Of a stretch of 64,000 nucleotides of DNA, positions 20,434-28,680 are shown in pieces. The notes beneath the pieces are model-generated. The model was not told the DNA's origin, made no database searches, and was given only the letters and a program-made list of their open reading frames with translations. The position numbers and the translations under genes were made by a program. Position 1 is the stretch's first letter. Every line of letters begins with the position of its first letter. Source of the stretch: [Bacteroides] pectinophilus (GTDB lineage Bacteria; Bacillota; Clostridia; Lachnospirales; Lachnospiraceae); contig CP102260.1 in NCBI GenBank assembly GCA_025146925.1, forward strand, positions 15,001-79,000. Direction: 5' to 3'.

Positions 20434-20481
20434 CGCCGGGAATCGGCGGGAAGCCAAATCAGACCTTGGTTTTGCGGCTTC
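20434..20481 (-). other. Extra leader stem-loops upstream of the preQ1 aptamer
   Basis: On the minus strand a hairpin GAAGCC (20481-20476) / GGCTTC (20455-20450) has a 20-nt loop that contains AAGGTCT. It is followed by a GC-rich hairpin CGCCG/CGGCG (20448-20434). Known preQ1-I aptamers do not need these parts. The loop heptamer AAGGTCT is exactly complementary to AGACCTT in the aptamer loop. Role unknown. Confidence 0.5.
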
Positions 20482-20499
20482 ACATGAAAAACAGAGGTT

Positions 20500-20528
20500 A
20501 GTATATCATGGAAATGCGGGCGTGGCAA
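20500..20528 (-). promoter_or_regulatory. Predicted sigma-A promoter of queT
   Basis: On the minus strand TTGCCA (20528-20523) is followed after 17 bp by TATACT (20505-20500), with a TG extension before the -10. Transcription should start near 20493, giving a leader of about 120 nt. Confidence 0.75.
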
Positions 20529-20559
20529 GAGGAAAGTGGGGGAAATTTTGATGAAATAG

Positions 20560-20588
20560 TTGATACAAAAATATGCATAGGTTATAAT
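20560..20588 (+). promoter_or_regulatory. Predicted sigma-A promoter of the VbhA-Fic pair
   Basis: TTGATA (20560-20565) and TATAAT (20583-20588) are 17 bp apart. The site is divergent from the queT promoter, with about 31 bp between their -35 boxes. Confidence 0.75.
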
Positions 20589-20647
20589 TAATATAAACGT
20601 AATATCAAGAACTTATTAAAGGTTATTTGTTGCGAGGTGACTTATAT

Positions 20648-20821
20648 ATGACAGTAAAATGTACTGAAAAAAATCAAAGTGTAAAAAATGTAATAGCCAC
20701 TATGGCTGTTGAAGATATGTATCTTAGCAAAGAATTTGTATCAAAACTGATAGAGGTTGCAAGTGGCAAGAGGTCATCTGAGGAATTGCGGCAAGAGGTA
20801 ATCAGAAAGTATGCAAGATAG
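20648..20821 (+). CDS. VbhA-like Fic antitoxin
   Basis: A 57-aa helical protein that should bind and block the Fic enzyme encoded next. The inhibitory-helix motif of class I Fic antitoxins is [S/T]xxxE[G/N]; here it reads T18-M-A-V-E22-D23, with Asp in the last position. The Glu that blocks the ATP gamma-phosphate site is kept. ATG 20648 has GAGGTG 8 nt upstream. The gene overlaps fic by 11 bp, the usual antitoxin-first order. Confidence 0.82.
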   Translation: MTVKCTEKNQSVKNVIATMAVEDMYLSKEFVSKLIEVASGKRSSEELRQEVIRKYAR

Positions 20822-21569
20822 CCAATATTGTTATCCTGCTTCAGAAGTGCTTATAAACAAATTGAATATTAAATATGAAAAAGATTTGTTTAATGCCGAA
20901 AAAGAGCTTACGGCCATACGGCTTCGTGAATTGCAGGAAAAGCCGATTAAAGGAAAATATGATTTCGCGCATTTAAAGGCAATTCACAAATATATCTTTC
21001 AGGATATATATTCGTGGGCTGGAAAAGTGCGCACAGTCGAAATAGGTAAAGGAAATCTTTTCTGCACCACTACATGCATTAACGATTATGCACAGTCGGT
21101 TTTTAACAAATATTTTCCACAATGCTTTGAAGCACGGGAATCATTTGATGATTTTGTAAAAGTGTTTGCTGATAATTACGGAGATTTAAATGCATTGCAT
21201 CCATTTAGAGAAGGTAATGGAAGAGCGCAAAGAGAATTTGCAAGAATTGTATGCCTTAAATGTGGTTATGAATTCAGTCTGGCGTGTACCACGCATAGAG
21301 AAATGCTTGAAGCAAGTAAACTGTCATTTGATAAGGCAGACAGCACCCTGTTTATAAAGATTTTTTCACAAGCAATAACACCGTTGGAACATAATAGCAG
21401 CAACAATATGACAGAGCTTAACATACTTACGTCTGATGATCTTACCGTCAATACAAACAGCGGTTATGATTATTATGGGTATGGCGAATATGTTAATCTG
21501 GAAGGCTATAATGAAAAATATAGATTAAAGATAGTTAAAATGGAATCGGAATCAGGTGTGGACAGCTGA
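20811..21569 (+). CDS. fic: Fic/DOC family protein (putative AMP-transferase toxin)
   Basis: A 252-aa Fic-domain protein expected to transfer AMP from ATP to a hydroxyl group of a target protein; VbhT/FicT relatives modify DNA gyrase and topoisomerase IV. The active-site motif H130-P-F-R-E134-G-N-G-R138-A-Q-R141 is complete. The Fic fold covers about 20-190. The last 60 residues are Tyr/Asn-rich and not recognised. It lacks its own inhibitory helix at the N-terminus, which agrees with a separate antitoxin. Target unknown. Confidence 0.9.
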   Translation: MQDSQYCYPASEVLINKLNIKYEKDLFNAEKELTAIRLRELQEKPIKGKYDFAHLKAIHKYIFQDIYSWAGKVRTVEIGKGNLFCTTTCINDYAQSVFNKYFPQCFEARESFDDFVKVFADNYGDLNALHPFREGNGRAQREFARIVCLKCGYEFSLACTTHREMLEASKLSFDKADSTLFIKIFSQAITPLEHNSSNNMTELNILTSDDLTVNTNSGYDYYGYGEYVNLEGYNEKYRLKIVKMESESGVDS

Positions 21570-21578
21570 CCTGATAAA

Positions 21579-21620
21579 AATCACTACAGGCAGGAATTTT
21601 AATTCCTGCCTGTAGTGATT
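21579..21620. terminator. Bidirectional terminator between fic and the SGNH gene
   Basis: A perfect 20-bp inverted repeat (AATCACTACAGGCAGGAATT and its complement) with a 2-nt centre lies between converging genes. The flanking A-run at 21576-21580 gives a T-run for minus-strand transcripts. The right end touches the stop codon of the minus-strand gene. Confidence 0.8.
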
Positions 21621-22708
21621 CATTCATGCTTATCCTTCAAATCCCTGTAATACCTCACACTCTCGCCGGGGTCATATTCCATCTTATCACTTATCGAGTC
21701 ATAGAACACATCAGCCTTGGTCAGTGTACCATTGGCAAGTGCAGTCTCGGTCTGCATGAACTGGCGCGTAAAGTTAGCGGCACCTGTATCATTAAGGTGC
21801 TCCTTGTCGGAATAATCGCTTATCTTCATCAGGCAGTACCGGCTTCTGGCGAGATTATAGTTGTGATATTCGATATTATTCTCATCAGCAAAAGCCTGAA
21901 CTGCGTCTATATAGACCTGAACGTTATCCGTGCGGCGTACCATCTCAGATGCAACAGGCACGGTCATCAGAACAAGTCTTATGTTATTCTCGCGGCAAAG
22001 ATCCGCAATCCGCTTAAGATTATACCTTGAGAATTCAGTCAGCGGTTCGGAAGGGTCTATATCCCATATTGACTCATAATTGTCATCATCTTTCATAACA
22101 CCATCTTTAATAACGTATCCCAGACCGGCATACTCTTCATCATCAAGATTAACATAGCGGTAATTCCCCGGCTTATATCCGTCTGTCAGCTTTGCCTTGA
22201 TAATTGGGATGAAATTAAGCTTTTTCCTTATAAGAAACGGAAATGCATTCTTCAAAAGTGCTTCACCGCCGCCGCTTTCATATACAAAGCGGTATTTGTC
22301 AAGGGAGGGTTTCATATATACTGAAATAATGGAATTAGCACCGTAATTGACAGATTTGAACTGCGACATGATTACATTGTTACAGTCTATATATACAGTG
22401 CTGACCTTGTGGTGCTTAATGATTTCCTTAAGCATATAATAAGAGCCGTCAGGTGCCTGAAGCTTAGTTGCAGCGTTGTATGTGTGTGCGCCTGAGACTT
22501 CATCTGCAATCTTGGGATTAAAGCCATGCACTACATATGAGGAGCCTAGCACAACGGTATCGATATTGCCATTATAGTTATACATCTCTGACATCGTAAG
22601 GCGTGAGAGGGCGTGGATATCATCCCAGAATATAAAGTTGATTGTGTACATTAATATAATGAACGTGAGGCAGAATGCTGCCGCACGCAGAATCTTTCTT
22701 ATGAGCAT
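21620..22708 (-). CDS. Membrane-anchored SGNH hydrolase-like protein (DltD/AlgJ type)
   Basis: A 362-aa protein with one N-terminal membrane helix (about 7-27) and an extracytoplasmic SGNH-like domain. The nucleophile block is 'LGSSYV' (S56), and D301-x-x-H304 lies in 'YSDKEHLN'. Proteins of this form usually work beside an MBOAT acyltransferase to esterify a glycan or teichoic acid; the only MBOAT gene here is 18 kb away at 40.8 kb. The gene stands alone on the minus strand; a partial AGGAT site precedes the ATG. Confidence 0.75.
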   Translation of the reverse strand: MLIRKILRAAAFCLTFIILMYTINFIFWDDIHALSRLTMSEMYNYNGNIDTVVLGSSYVVHGFNPKIADEVSGAHTYNAATKLQAPDGSYYMLKEIIKHHKVSTVYIDCNNVIMSQFKSVNYGANSIISVYMKPSLDKYRFVYESGGGEALLKNAFPFLIRKKLNFIPIIKAKLTDGYKPGNYRYVNLDDEEYAGLGYVIKDGVMKDDDNYESIWDIDPSEPLTEFSRYNLKRIADLCRENNIRLVLMTVPVASEMVRRTDNVQVYIDAVQAFADENNIEYHNYNLARSRYCLMKISDYSDKEHLNDTGAANFTRQFMQTETALANGTLTKADVFYDSISDKMEYDPGESVRYYRDLKDKHE

Positions 22709-22875
22709 CTTAGATATTATCCTGTTCTTTTTGTTATCGGGTTAAAAATTTTATCAATATGATGATTTTGTAAGAATTTTTCTTAATAAATGTATCTTAT
22801 CATACAGTTATATATTAAAATTGCACAAAAAAACGGAGAGCATTTTGTCTATTTAGGCAAATTACACAAAACGGC

Positions 22876-22904
22876 TTGAAAATACTGTGAATTAGGGCTA
22901 TTAT
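22876..22904 (+). promoter_or_regulatory. Predicted sigma-A promoter of the pectate lyase gene
   Basis: TTGAAA (22876-22881) and TATTAT (22899-22904) are 17 bp apart. The start would be near 22911, with a 47-nt leader carrying AGGAGG at 22947-22952. The region between this promoter and the divergent SGNH gene (22709-22875) is AT-rich, and I see no gene in it. Confidence 0.75.
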
Positions 22905-22912
22905 GGGAATAA

Positions 22913-22928
22913 GTAGTCGATTGACTAC
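22913..22928 (+). other. Small inverted repeat in the pectate lyase leader
   Basis: GTAGTC-GATT-GACTAC forms a perfect 6-bp hairpin starting 2 nt after the predicted transcription start, and is followed by AAC and six T. It could be a repressor operator or a weak attenuator. I cannot assign a regulator. Confidence 0.45.
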
Positions 22929-22957
22929 AACTTTTTTAAAGTTTAGAGGAGGTTTTT

Positions 22958-25900
22958 ATGAAAGGAAGAAGAAAGAAGGGCATTGCCGCAGTATTTATGG
23001 CAGCGCTCATGCTGATCGGATTAGTCCCATCAGACTTCACTCTTGTTGCTGCTAAGGCTGGTGACGGCGTACAGGTTACCAAGCATATTGATGCAGTACA
23101 GAGCGATGATGGACTCAAAGCCGGAACAAAGTACGGCGATGAGAAAGAAGTTTCCATAGAGGTTCTCTGTGATATGCCACAGAAGAGTCCAGCAGGAGAC
23201 GAGGTGGAAGGAACAACCTATACAAAGGCTGTACAGGGCGGATCTAATGCATCACCTAAGGGTGGTCAGATTCCTACATCAGGTGCGGCAGTTAAGGTTA
23301 CAGCAGCAATTAATGCCAAGGTATCATTTGTACTTAAGAAAGCAGCAAAGACATGGCATTTTGTACAGGATAAGAACGGAACAGCTAACGAGATTAAAAC
23401 AGGTTCATCAGTGCCTACAGGCACAACATCATTTGATGTTGAGCAGGGTGGAACATATTATTTCTATCTTGATGGCTCTAAGGCATACATATATGATATT
23501 GCTTACTCATATGAGAAGGAGAGCGACTACAAGAAAGTATCCATAGATGCAATCCAGAGCGATGACGGTCTTAAGGCAGGGACTGTATATGGCGATGATA
23601 CAGTAGCTAATCTCGAAGTTCTCTGTGATATGCCACAGAAGAATCCGGCAGGAGATGAAGTAGAAGGAACAACCTATACAAAGGCTGTACAGGGCGTATC
23701 TAACGCATCACCTAAGGGTGGTCAGATTCCTACATCAGGTGCTGCCTTCAAGCTTACAGCTAAGGAAGATTCAAGAGTATCATTCGTATGTAAGAAAGCG
23801 GCAAAGACATGGCATTTTGTGCAGGATAAGAGTGGAACGGCTAACGAGATTAAAACAGATTCGTCAGTGCCATCAGGAACAATGACATTCGAGATGGAGA
23901 AGGGTGGAACATACTACTTCTATCTGGACGGTTCTAAGGCATATGTATATGCAATTACTCTTGAGAAGGGTACACCTGCTCTTGACTGGTCAACAGTTAA
24001 GGCTCCTGAGCTTGCAACTCCAACAGTAGACGGAGATACAGTTAAGGTTCCATATACAGCAGTAATCGGTTCTAACGGCGGCGAGAAGCTTACAGTCGAG
24101 ATGAAGGACGCAAGCGGCAAGGTCGTAGATACAAAGGTAACAAAGGTTGAGGGTACATCAGGAGCAGTTGAGTTCAAGCCTTCAGCTACAGGAGCTTACT
24201 CATTCTCAGCTACGTTATCAAGAGATGGTAAGGAAGATAAGGCAAGTAATTCAGTTAATGTTAACTTTACACTTCCACTTGCAAAGCCTGTTATTGAGAC
24301 AGCAGCAAGTGCAGGCAACGGTTCAATCAAGGTTGAGTGGAAAGCAGTTCCTGAGGCTGAAAGCTATGAAGTATACTGCAATGGAGCACTTGCAGGAACA
24401 ACAACCGGAGTAGAGTATACAGTATCAGGACTTGCAATTGGCACAGAGTATTCATTTACCGTTGTAGCTGTTAAGGGTGCAACAAAGAGTGAGACATCAG
24501 CAGCAGTTAAGGCAACAGCTACAGATAAGGCGGAGACAGCATGGCAGTTCTCAGCTTATGGTTCAAGCACAGGTTCAAAGAACAAGTACAGCGGAGATGC
24601 TAAGAATGGTTCAGTAACAGTATCTGCTATGGGCAATGCAGGTAAGATTGTTCCTAACTCAACAGATGGTGTATCATTCTATTATACAAAGATACCTACA
24701 ACATCTAACTTCACACTCAGAGCTAAGGTTCATGTTAATCAGTGGACACTCAGTAACGGTCAGGAAGGTTATGGCTTAATGGTAGCTGACCGTGTAGGTG
24801 ATAACGGAGATGCTACTGCATTCTGGAATAACCAGTATCAGGCTATTGCATCAAAGGTTGAGTATTATGTTGATGAAGAGACTGGCGAGATTAGTGATGC
24901 CGGCAAGAAGATTTCTATGAAGCTTGGTCTTGGTGTTATTGCTAAGACTGGCGTTAACAAGGGTAACCTTGATAAGTTTGTAGCAAGTGATACAGCTACA
25001 ATCAACAGTGATTTCAAGACAGAGACAGTAACTCTTGAGACATCAGCAATGAATCTTGATGCAGGAACATACAATGTTATCGGCAACAGTAATAACACAG
25101 CAGTTTCTGAAGGACTTACAGCACTTACAGATTACTATCTTACAATTCAGAGAAATAACACAGGTTACTTTGTAACATATTCTGATGCAGACGGTAAGGA
25201 GATTAAGACTCAGAAGTATTATGACAGAGATGCACTCAGCCAGCTTGATGAAGATTATGTATATGCAGGCTTCTTTGCATCAAGAAATGCTGAGGCTACA
25301 TTCTCAGACATCTCACTTGAGCTTACAGATCCTGCTACAGATGCACCGGCAGAGTCAAAGCCTCTTAAGCTTGTAACACCAAGCTACACAGTAACATCAG
25401 CAACAACAACCGGTGTTGAGGATTACGAGCTTCAGTTCGTATCAACTGCAGACGGTAAGATTTCAATCGAAGGATATGGAATTGATGATGTTCCTGTTAA
25501 GGCTAACGAGACATACAAGAAGACAATTAAGCTTCATGGTGGTGCAAACTACTTTGTAATTACATTTACACCGGATCCTAACTTTAAGCCACTTAAGGGT
25601 GATGCGTTAACATCATATGAGCCATATACATTTGAGCATGTGGTTACATATAAGGCAATAGGTGAGGCTGGAGAAGCAATCTGGGTAGCTCCTGACGGAA
25701 CTTCACAGGGAAGCGGTTATGAGTCAAATCCTGTAGATATCTACACAGCTGTTAAGTATGCACAGCCTGGACAGCAGATTATTCTTAAGGGTGGTAAGTA
25801 CAGCCTTTCATCAACAATCAAGACTGAGAGAGGTCATAGCGGAACAGCAGACAGCAATATCGTAATGATGGCTGATCCTAATGCAACAGAGCGTCCGGTA

Positions 25901-27535
25901 CTTGATTTCAACTGGACATGTGCAGGTATGGTTCTTGCAGGTGATTACTGGTACTTCAAGGGCTTTGATGTAACACATTCAGCAGATGCCCTTAAGGGTG
26001 TTCAGGTGTCAGGAAGCCACAACGTACTTGATCAGATTAATACTTATCATAATGGTAACACAGGTATCCAGATAAGCAGATATCTCTCATCAGATACATG
26101 GGATAACTGGCCATCATATAACCTTATTCTTAATTGTACATCATATGGCAATGCAGATAAGGGTTACGAGGATGCAGATGGATTCGCTGCTAAGCTTACT
26201 GTAGCAGACGGTAATGTGTTCGATGGATGTATCTCATATAATAATGCCGATGATGGATGGGATCTTTTTGCTAAGGTAGAGACAGGATCAATTGGATCAG
26301 TAACGCTTCAGAATTGCGTAGCCTATGGAAATGGTTACCTTGAGGATGGAACTAATGCCGGTAACGGTAACGGATTTAAGATGGGTGGTGACAGCCTCTC
26401 AGGTTATCACAGACTTATTAACTCAGTAGCTTACAACAATAAGGCTAAGGGTATTGATTCAAACAGCTGCCCTGATATTCAGGTAACAAGCAGCACAACA
26501 TTTAACAACGAGAGCTATAATGTAGCATTCTACACAAATACAGCAGCTAACACAGACTTTGGCGCTAATGGAATTCTTTCATACAGAAAGGATACTAATG
26601 TGTCAGAGCAGTTTAAGGCAAAGGGTACACAGGATGAGAGCAAGATTTATGGTGACAGTAACTATTACTGGGATACTACTGCTCAGAAGTCATCTAACAA
26701 GTCAGGTGCAACTGTAACAGATGACTGGTTTGTATCAACAGATACATCAATTGTTCCTACAAGAAATGCAGACGGAACAATCAACATGAATGGACTTCTT
26801 GTTCTTACTGATAAGGCACCTGCAGGTGTTGGTGCAAGACTTAATGGTACAGCATCATCAGTGATTACACCTATGCCATCAGTTGAACCTGATGCAGATG
26901 ATTCTGAGGACGATACAACAACAGAGGAAACAGTTATCACAAATCCTGATGTTAAGGGCACAGTTAATGTGATCGGTCAGAATGTAGTTGTTGCTGCTTC
27001 AGCAGGAACAGTTATCAAGAATGCAGCAGGTGCAACTGTAACAGCAGGTGATGTATATGTTAAGGCAGTTCCTAAGGCAGCAGATGATTCAACAGCAGCA
27101 TCAATTCTTGAGGCAGCTAAGAATCAGGGACTTAAGATTGCTGACAATGCAGGCGTAGCTTACTATGAAGTTGAGCTTGTTGATGCAGCAGGCAACCCAC
27201 TTACATTCGAGGGAACTCTTACAATAGCATTTGCTTATCCTGACGGAACTAATGCGGATGGATATACATTCTCAGTACTTCATCTTCTTAAGAGCGGAAC
27301 ACTTGATGTTATTGATCCGGCAGTTAATCAGGCAGGACTTAGTGTTAACGTAACAGAGCTCAGCCCATTTGCAGTAGTATATCTGCAGAAGGCAGCTAAC
27401 GGCGAGGCTGGTCAGACAATTGAATCAGCTAAGACAGGTGACAGCACACCAATCATGCCAATAGTAGTTATTCTTCTTGCAAGTGCAGCAGTTATCTGTG
27501 CAGGTATTGTTGTATCAAAGAAGAAGAGAGCTTAA
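22958..27535 (+). CDS. Secreted, cell-wall-anchored pectate lyase (polysaccharide lyase family 9), multidomain
   Basis: A 1525-aa surface enzyme that should cleave polygalacturonate by beta-elimination. ATG 22958 has AGGAGG 5 nt upstream and starts a signal peptide (to about residue 33). Two tandem 152-aa modules (about 39-342), probably carbohydrate-binding, are followed by an Ig-like segment (345-438), a fibronectin III domain (440-527) and a beta-sandwich stretch (527-900). The right-handed beta-helix lyase domain (about 905-1310) has the PL9 block D1072-A-D-G-F-A-A-K1079, where the Lys is the expected base and the acidic residues bind calcium, plus 'DDGWDLFAK'. The tail has a wall-proximal module and a sorting-like end: K1492-T-G-D, hydrophobic helix, KKKRA. 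It complements the pectinesterase at 2.7-7.6 kb. Confidence 0.92.
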   Translation: MKGRRKKGIAAVFMAALMLIGLVPSDFTLVAAKAGDGVQVTKHIDAVQSDDGLKAGTKYGDEKEVSIEVLCDMPQKSPAGDEVEGTTYTKAVQGGSNASPKGGQIPTSGAAVKVTAAINAKVSFVLKKAAKTWHFVQDKNGTANEIKTGSSVPTGTTSFDVEQGGTYYFYLDGSKAYIYDIAYSYEKESDYKKVSIDAIQSDDGLKAGTVYGDDTVANLEVLCDMPQKNPAGDEVEGTTYTKAVQGVSNASPKGGQIPTSGAAFKLTAKEDSRVSFVCKKAAKTWHFVQDKSGTANEIKTDSSVPSGTMTFEMEKGGTYYFYLDGSKAYVYAITLEKGTPALDWSTVKAPELATPTVDGDTVKVPYTAVIGSNGGEKLTVEMKDASGKVVDTKVTKVEGTSGAVEFKPSATGAYSFSATLSRDGKEDKASNSVNVNFTLPLAKPVIETAASAGNGSIKVEWKAVPEAESYEVYCNGALAGTTTGVEYTVSGLAIGTEYSFTVVAVKGATKSETSAAVKATATDKAETAWQFSAYGSSTGSKNKYSGDAKNGSVTVSAMGNAGKIVPNSTDGVSFYYTKIPTTSNFTLRAKVHVNQWTLSNGQEGYGLMVADRVGDNGDATAFWNNQYQAIASKVEYYVDEETGEISDAGKKISMKLGLGVIAKTGVNKGNLDKFVASDTATINSDFKTETVTLETSAMNLDAGTYNVIGNSNNTAVSEGLTALTDYYLTIQRNNTGYFVTYSDADGKEIKTQKYYDRDALSQLDEDYVYAGFFASRNAEATFSDISLELTDPATDAPAESKPLKLVTPSYTVTSATTTGVEDYELQFVSTADGKISIEGYGIDDVPVKANETYKKTIKLHGGANYFVITFTPDPNFKPLKGDALTSYEPYTFEHVVTYKAIGEAGEAIWVAPDGTSQGSGYESNPVDIYTAVKYAQPGQQIILKGGKYSLSSTIKTERGHSGTADSNIVMMADPNATERPVLDFNWTCAGMVLAGDYWYFKGFDVTHSADALKGVQVSGSHNVLDQINTYHNGNTGIQISRYLSSDTWDNWPSYNLILNCTSYGNADKGYEDADGFAAKLTVADGNVFDGCISYNNADDGWDLFAKVETGSIGSVTLQNCVAYGNGYLEDGTNAGNGNGFKMGGDSLSGYHRLINSVAYNNKAKGIDSNSCPDIQVTSSTTFNNESYNVAFYTNTAANTDFGANGILSYRKDTNVSEQFKAKGTQDESKIYGDSNYYWDTTAQKSSNKSGATVTDDWFVSTDTSIVPTRNADGTINMNGLLVLTDKAPAGVGARLNGTASSVITPMPSVEPDADDSEDDTTTEETVITNPDVKGTVNVIGQNVVVAASAGTVIKNAAGATVTAGDVYVKAVPKAADDSTAASILEAAKNQGLKIADNAGVAYYEVELVDAAGNPLTFEGTLTIAFAYPDGTNADGYTFSVLHLLKSGTLDVIDPAVNQAGLSVNVTELSPFAVVYLQKAANGEAGQTIESAKTGDSTPIMPIVVILLASAAVICAGIVVSKKKRA
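23072..23983 (+). repeat. Two tandem 456-bp repeats coding for duplicate modules of the pectate lyase
   Basis: The blocks starting near 23072 and 23528 encode near-copies 152 residues apart. Shared runs include 'VLCDMPQK', 'GGQIPTSGAA', 'KTWHFVQDK' and 'GGTYYFYLDGSKAY'. Similarity is high in the DNA too, which points to a recent duplication or ongoing gene conversion. Confidence 0.85.
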
Positions 27536-27569
27536 TTATAAGTTCATAACAACCTCTTAAATATAAAAG

Positions 27570-27603
27570 CTCCGGCGGTCAGAGATGACTGCCGGAGTTT
27601 TTT
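27570..27603 (+). terminator. Intrinsic terminator after the pectate lyase gene
   Basis: A 12-bp stem (CTCCGGCGGTCA / TGACTGCCGGAG, one G-T pair) with a GAGA tetraloop is followed by six T. Confidence 0.92.
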
Positions 27604-27632
27604 GTACTTTTTGCGCTAAAAGCCCTGTTTCG

Positions 27633-27661
27633 TTGACAAAGCAGAAGCAGTTTGCTATTAT
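27633..27661 (+). promoter_or_regulatory. Predicted strong promoter of the polysaccharide locus
   Basis: TTGACA (27633-27638) and TATTAT (27656-27661) are 17 bp apart. It stands just after the pectate lyase terminator and should drive rmlA and the genes that follow. Confidence 0.8.
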
Positions 27662-27732
27662 GTAGATAATAATGTACAAATATGGGTATCTCTGCCCTTT
27701 TGCAGAAGTACACAGGATAATGGAGGTTCAGA

Positions 27733-28611
27733 ATGAAAGGAATAATATTGGCTGGAGGCAGCGGTACAAGACTGTATCCGCTTACGATGGTAACAAGCAA
27801 GCAGCTTCTTCCGGTGTATGATAAACCAATGATATATTATCCGATGTCAGTTCTTATGATGGCGGGAATCAGGGATATTCTTATTATATCTACACCTAAC
27901 GATTTGCCTAATTTTGAAAGGCTGTTTGGCGATGGGAGCAGTCTTGGAATTAATCTGAGTTATAAGGTACAGCCGTCACCTGACGGACTTGCACAGGCAT
28001 TCATACTTGGAGAGGAGTTTATTGATGGGGATTCATGTGCAATGGTTCTCGGAGATAACATCTTCTATGGAGACGGACTTGGAAAGCATCTTAAGGAAGC
28101 TGCAGCAAGACAGGATGGGGCAACTGTATTCGGATATTATGTTAATGATCCGGAGAGATTCGGAATTGTAGAATTTGATGGGAATGGCAAGGCAATATCT
28201 ATTGAAGAGAAACCGGAACATCCAAAGTCTAATTATTGCGTGACCGGTCTGTATTTTTATGATAAGAATGTATGTGAATATGCCAAGTCAATTAAGCCGT
28301 CAGCAAGAGGTGAGCTTGAGATAACAGACCTTAACAGAATCTATCTTGAGAAAGGCAATCTCAATGTCGTAACACTTGGGCGCGGATATGCGTGGCTTGA
28401 TACAGGAACAATGGATGCACTTTCAGAGGCCACAGAATTCATTAAGGTTGTCGAGAACCGCCAGGGAATCCAGATTTCGGCAATTGAAGAGATTGCATAC
28501 CGTAATAAGTGGATAACAAAGGAGCAGCTTCTTGAGCATGCTGCAAGATATGGCAAGTCGCCATACGGAGCGCATCTTAAGCAGGTAGCGGATGGAAGGA
28601 TTCTGTACTAA
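27733..28611 (+). CDS. rmlA: Glucose-1-phosphate thymidylyltransferase (RmlA)
   Basis: A 292-aa enzyme making dTDP-glucose from dTTP and glucose-1-phosphate, the first step to dTDP-L-rhamnose. The nucleotide-binding signature '[13 protein letters not shown]', '[16 protein letters not shown]' and 'VLGDNIFYG' are present. GGAGG lies upstream of ATG 27733. First gene of the rmlA-B-D-C set. Confidence 0.96.
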   Translation: MKGIILAGGSGTRLYPLTMVTSKQLLPVYDKPMIYYPMSVLMMAGIRDILIISTPNDLPNFERLFGDGSSLGINLSYKVQPSPDGLAQAFILGEEFIDGDSCAMVLGDNIFYGDGLGKHLKEAAARQDGATVFGYYVNDPERFGIVEFDGNGKAISIEEKPEHPKSNYCVTGLYFYDKNVCEYAKSIKPSARGELEITDLNRIYLEKGNLNVVTLGRGYAWLDTGTMDALSEATEFIKVVENRQGIQISAIEEIAYRNKWITKEQLLEHAARYGKSPYGAHLKQVADGRILY

Positions 28612-28613
28612 AG

Positions 28614-28645
28614 CATATAACGATAAAAGCGTTCTATGTTATATG
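28614..28645 (+). repeat. Inverted repeat between rmlA and rmlB
   Basis: CATATAAC (28614-28621) pairs with GTTATATG (28638-28645). There is no T-run, so it is more likely an mRNA-stability or processing hairpin than a terminator. Confidence 0.4.
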
Positions 28646-28680
28646 AATGAATAATATATTTTTGAGAGGATACATAGATT

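Noticed and set aside
20648-21569. Fic pair considered as part of a prophage or conjugative element
   Set aside because: No integrase, phage, transfer or att-like sequences are seen nearby; flanks are ordinary chromosomal genes.
21579-21620. 20-bp perfect inverted repeat considered as a mobile-element end
   Set aside because: It lies exactly between two converging genes with an adjacent A-run, so a bidirectional terminator explains it.
23072-23983. Long tandem repeat considered as a mobile or CRISPR-like array
   Set aside because: It is in frame within a large gene and codes for two protein modules.
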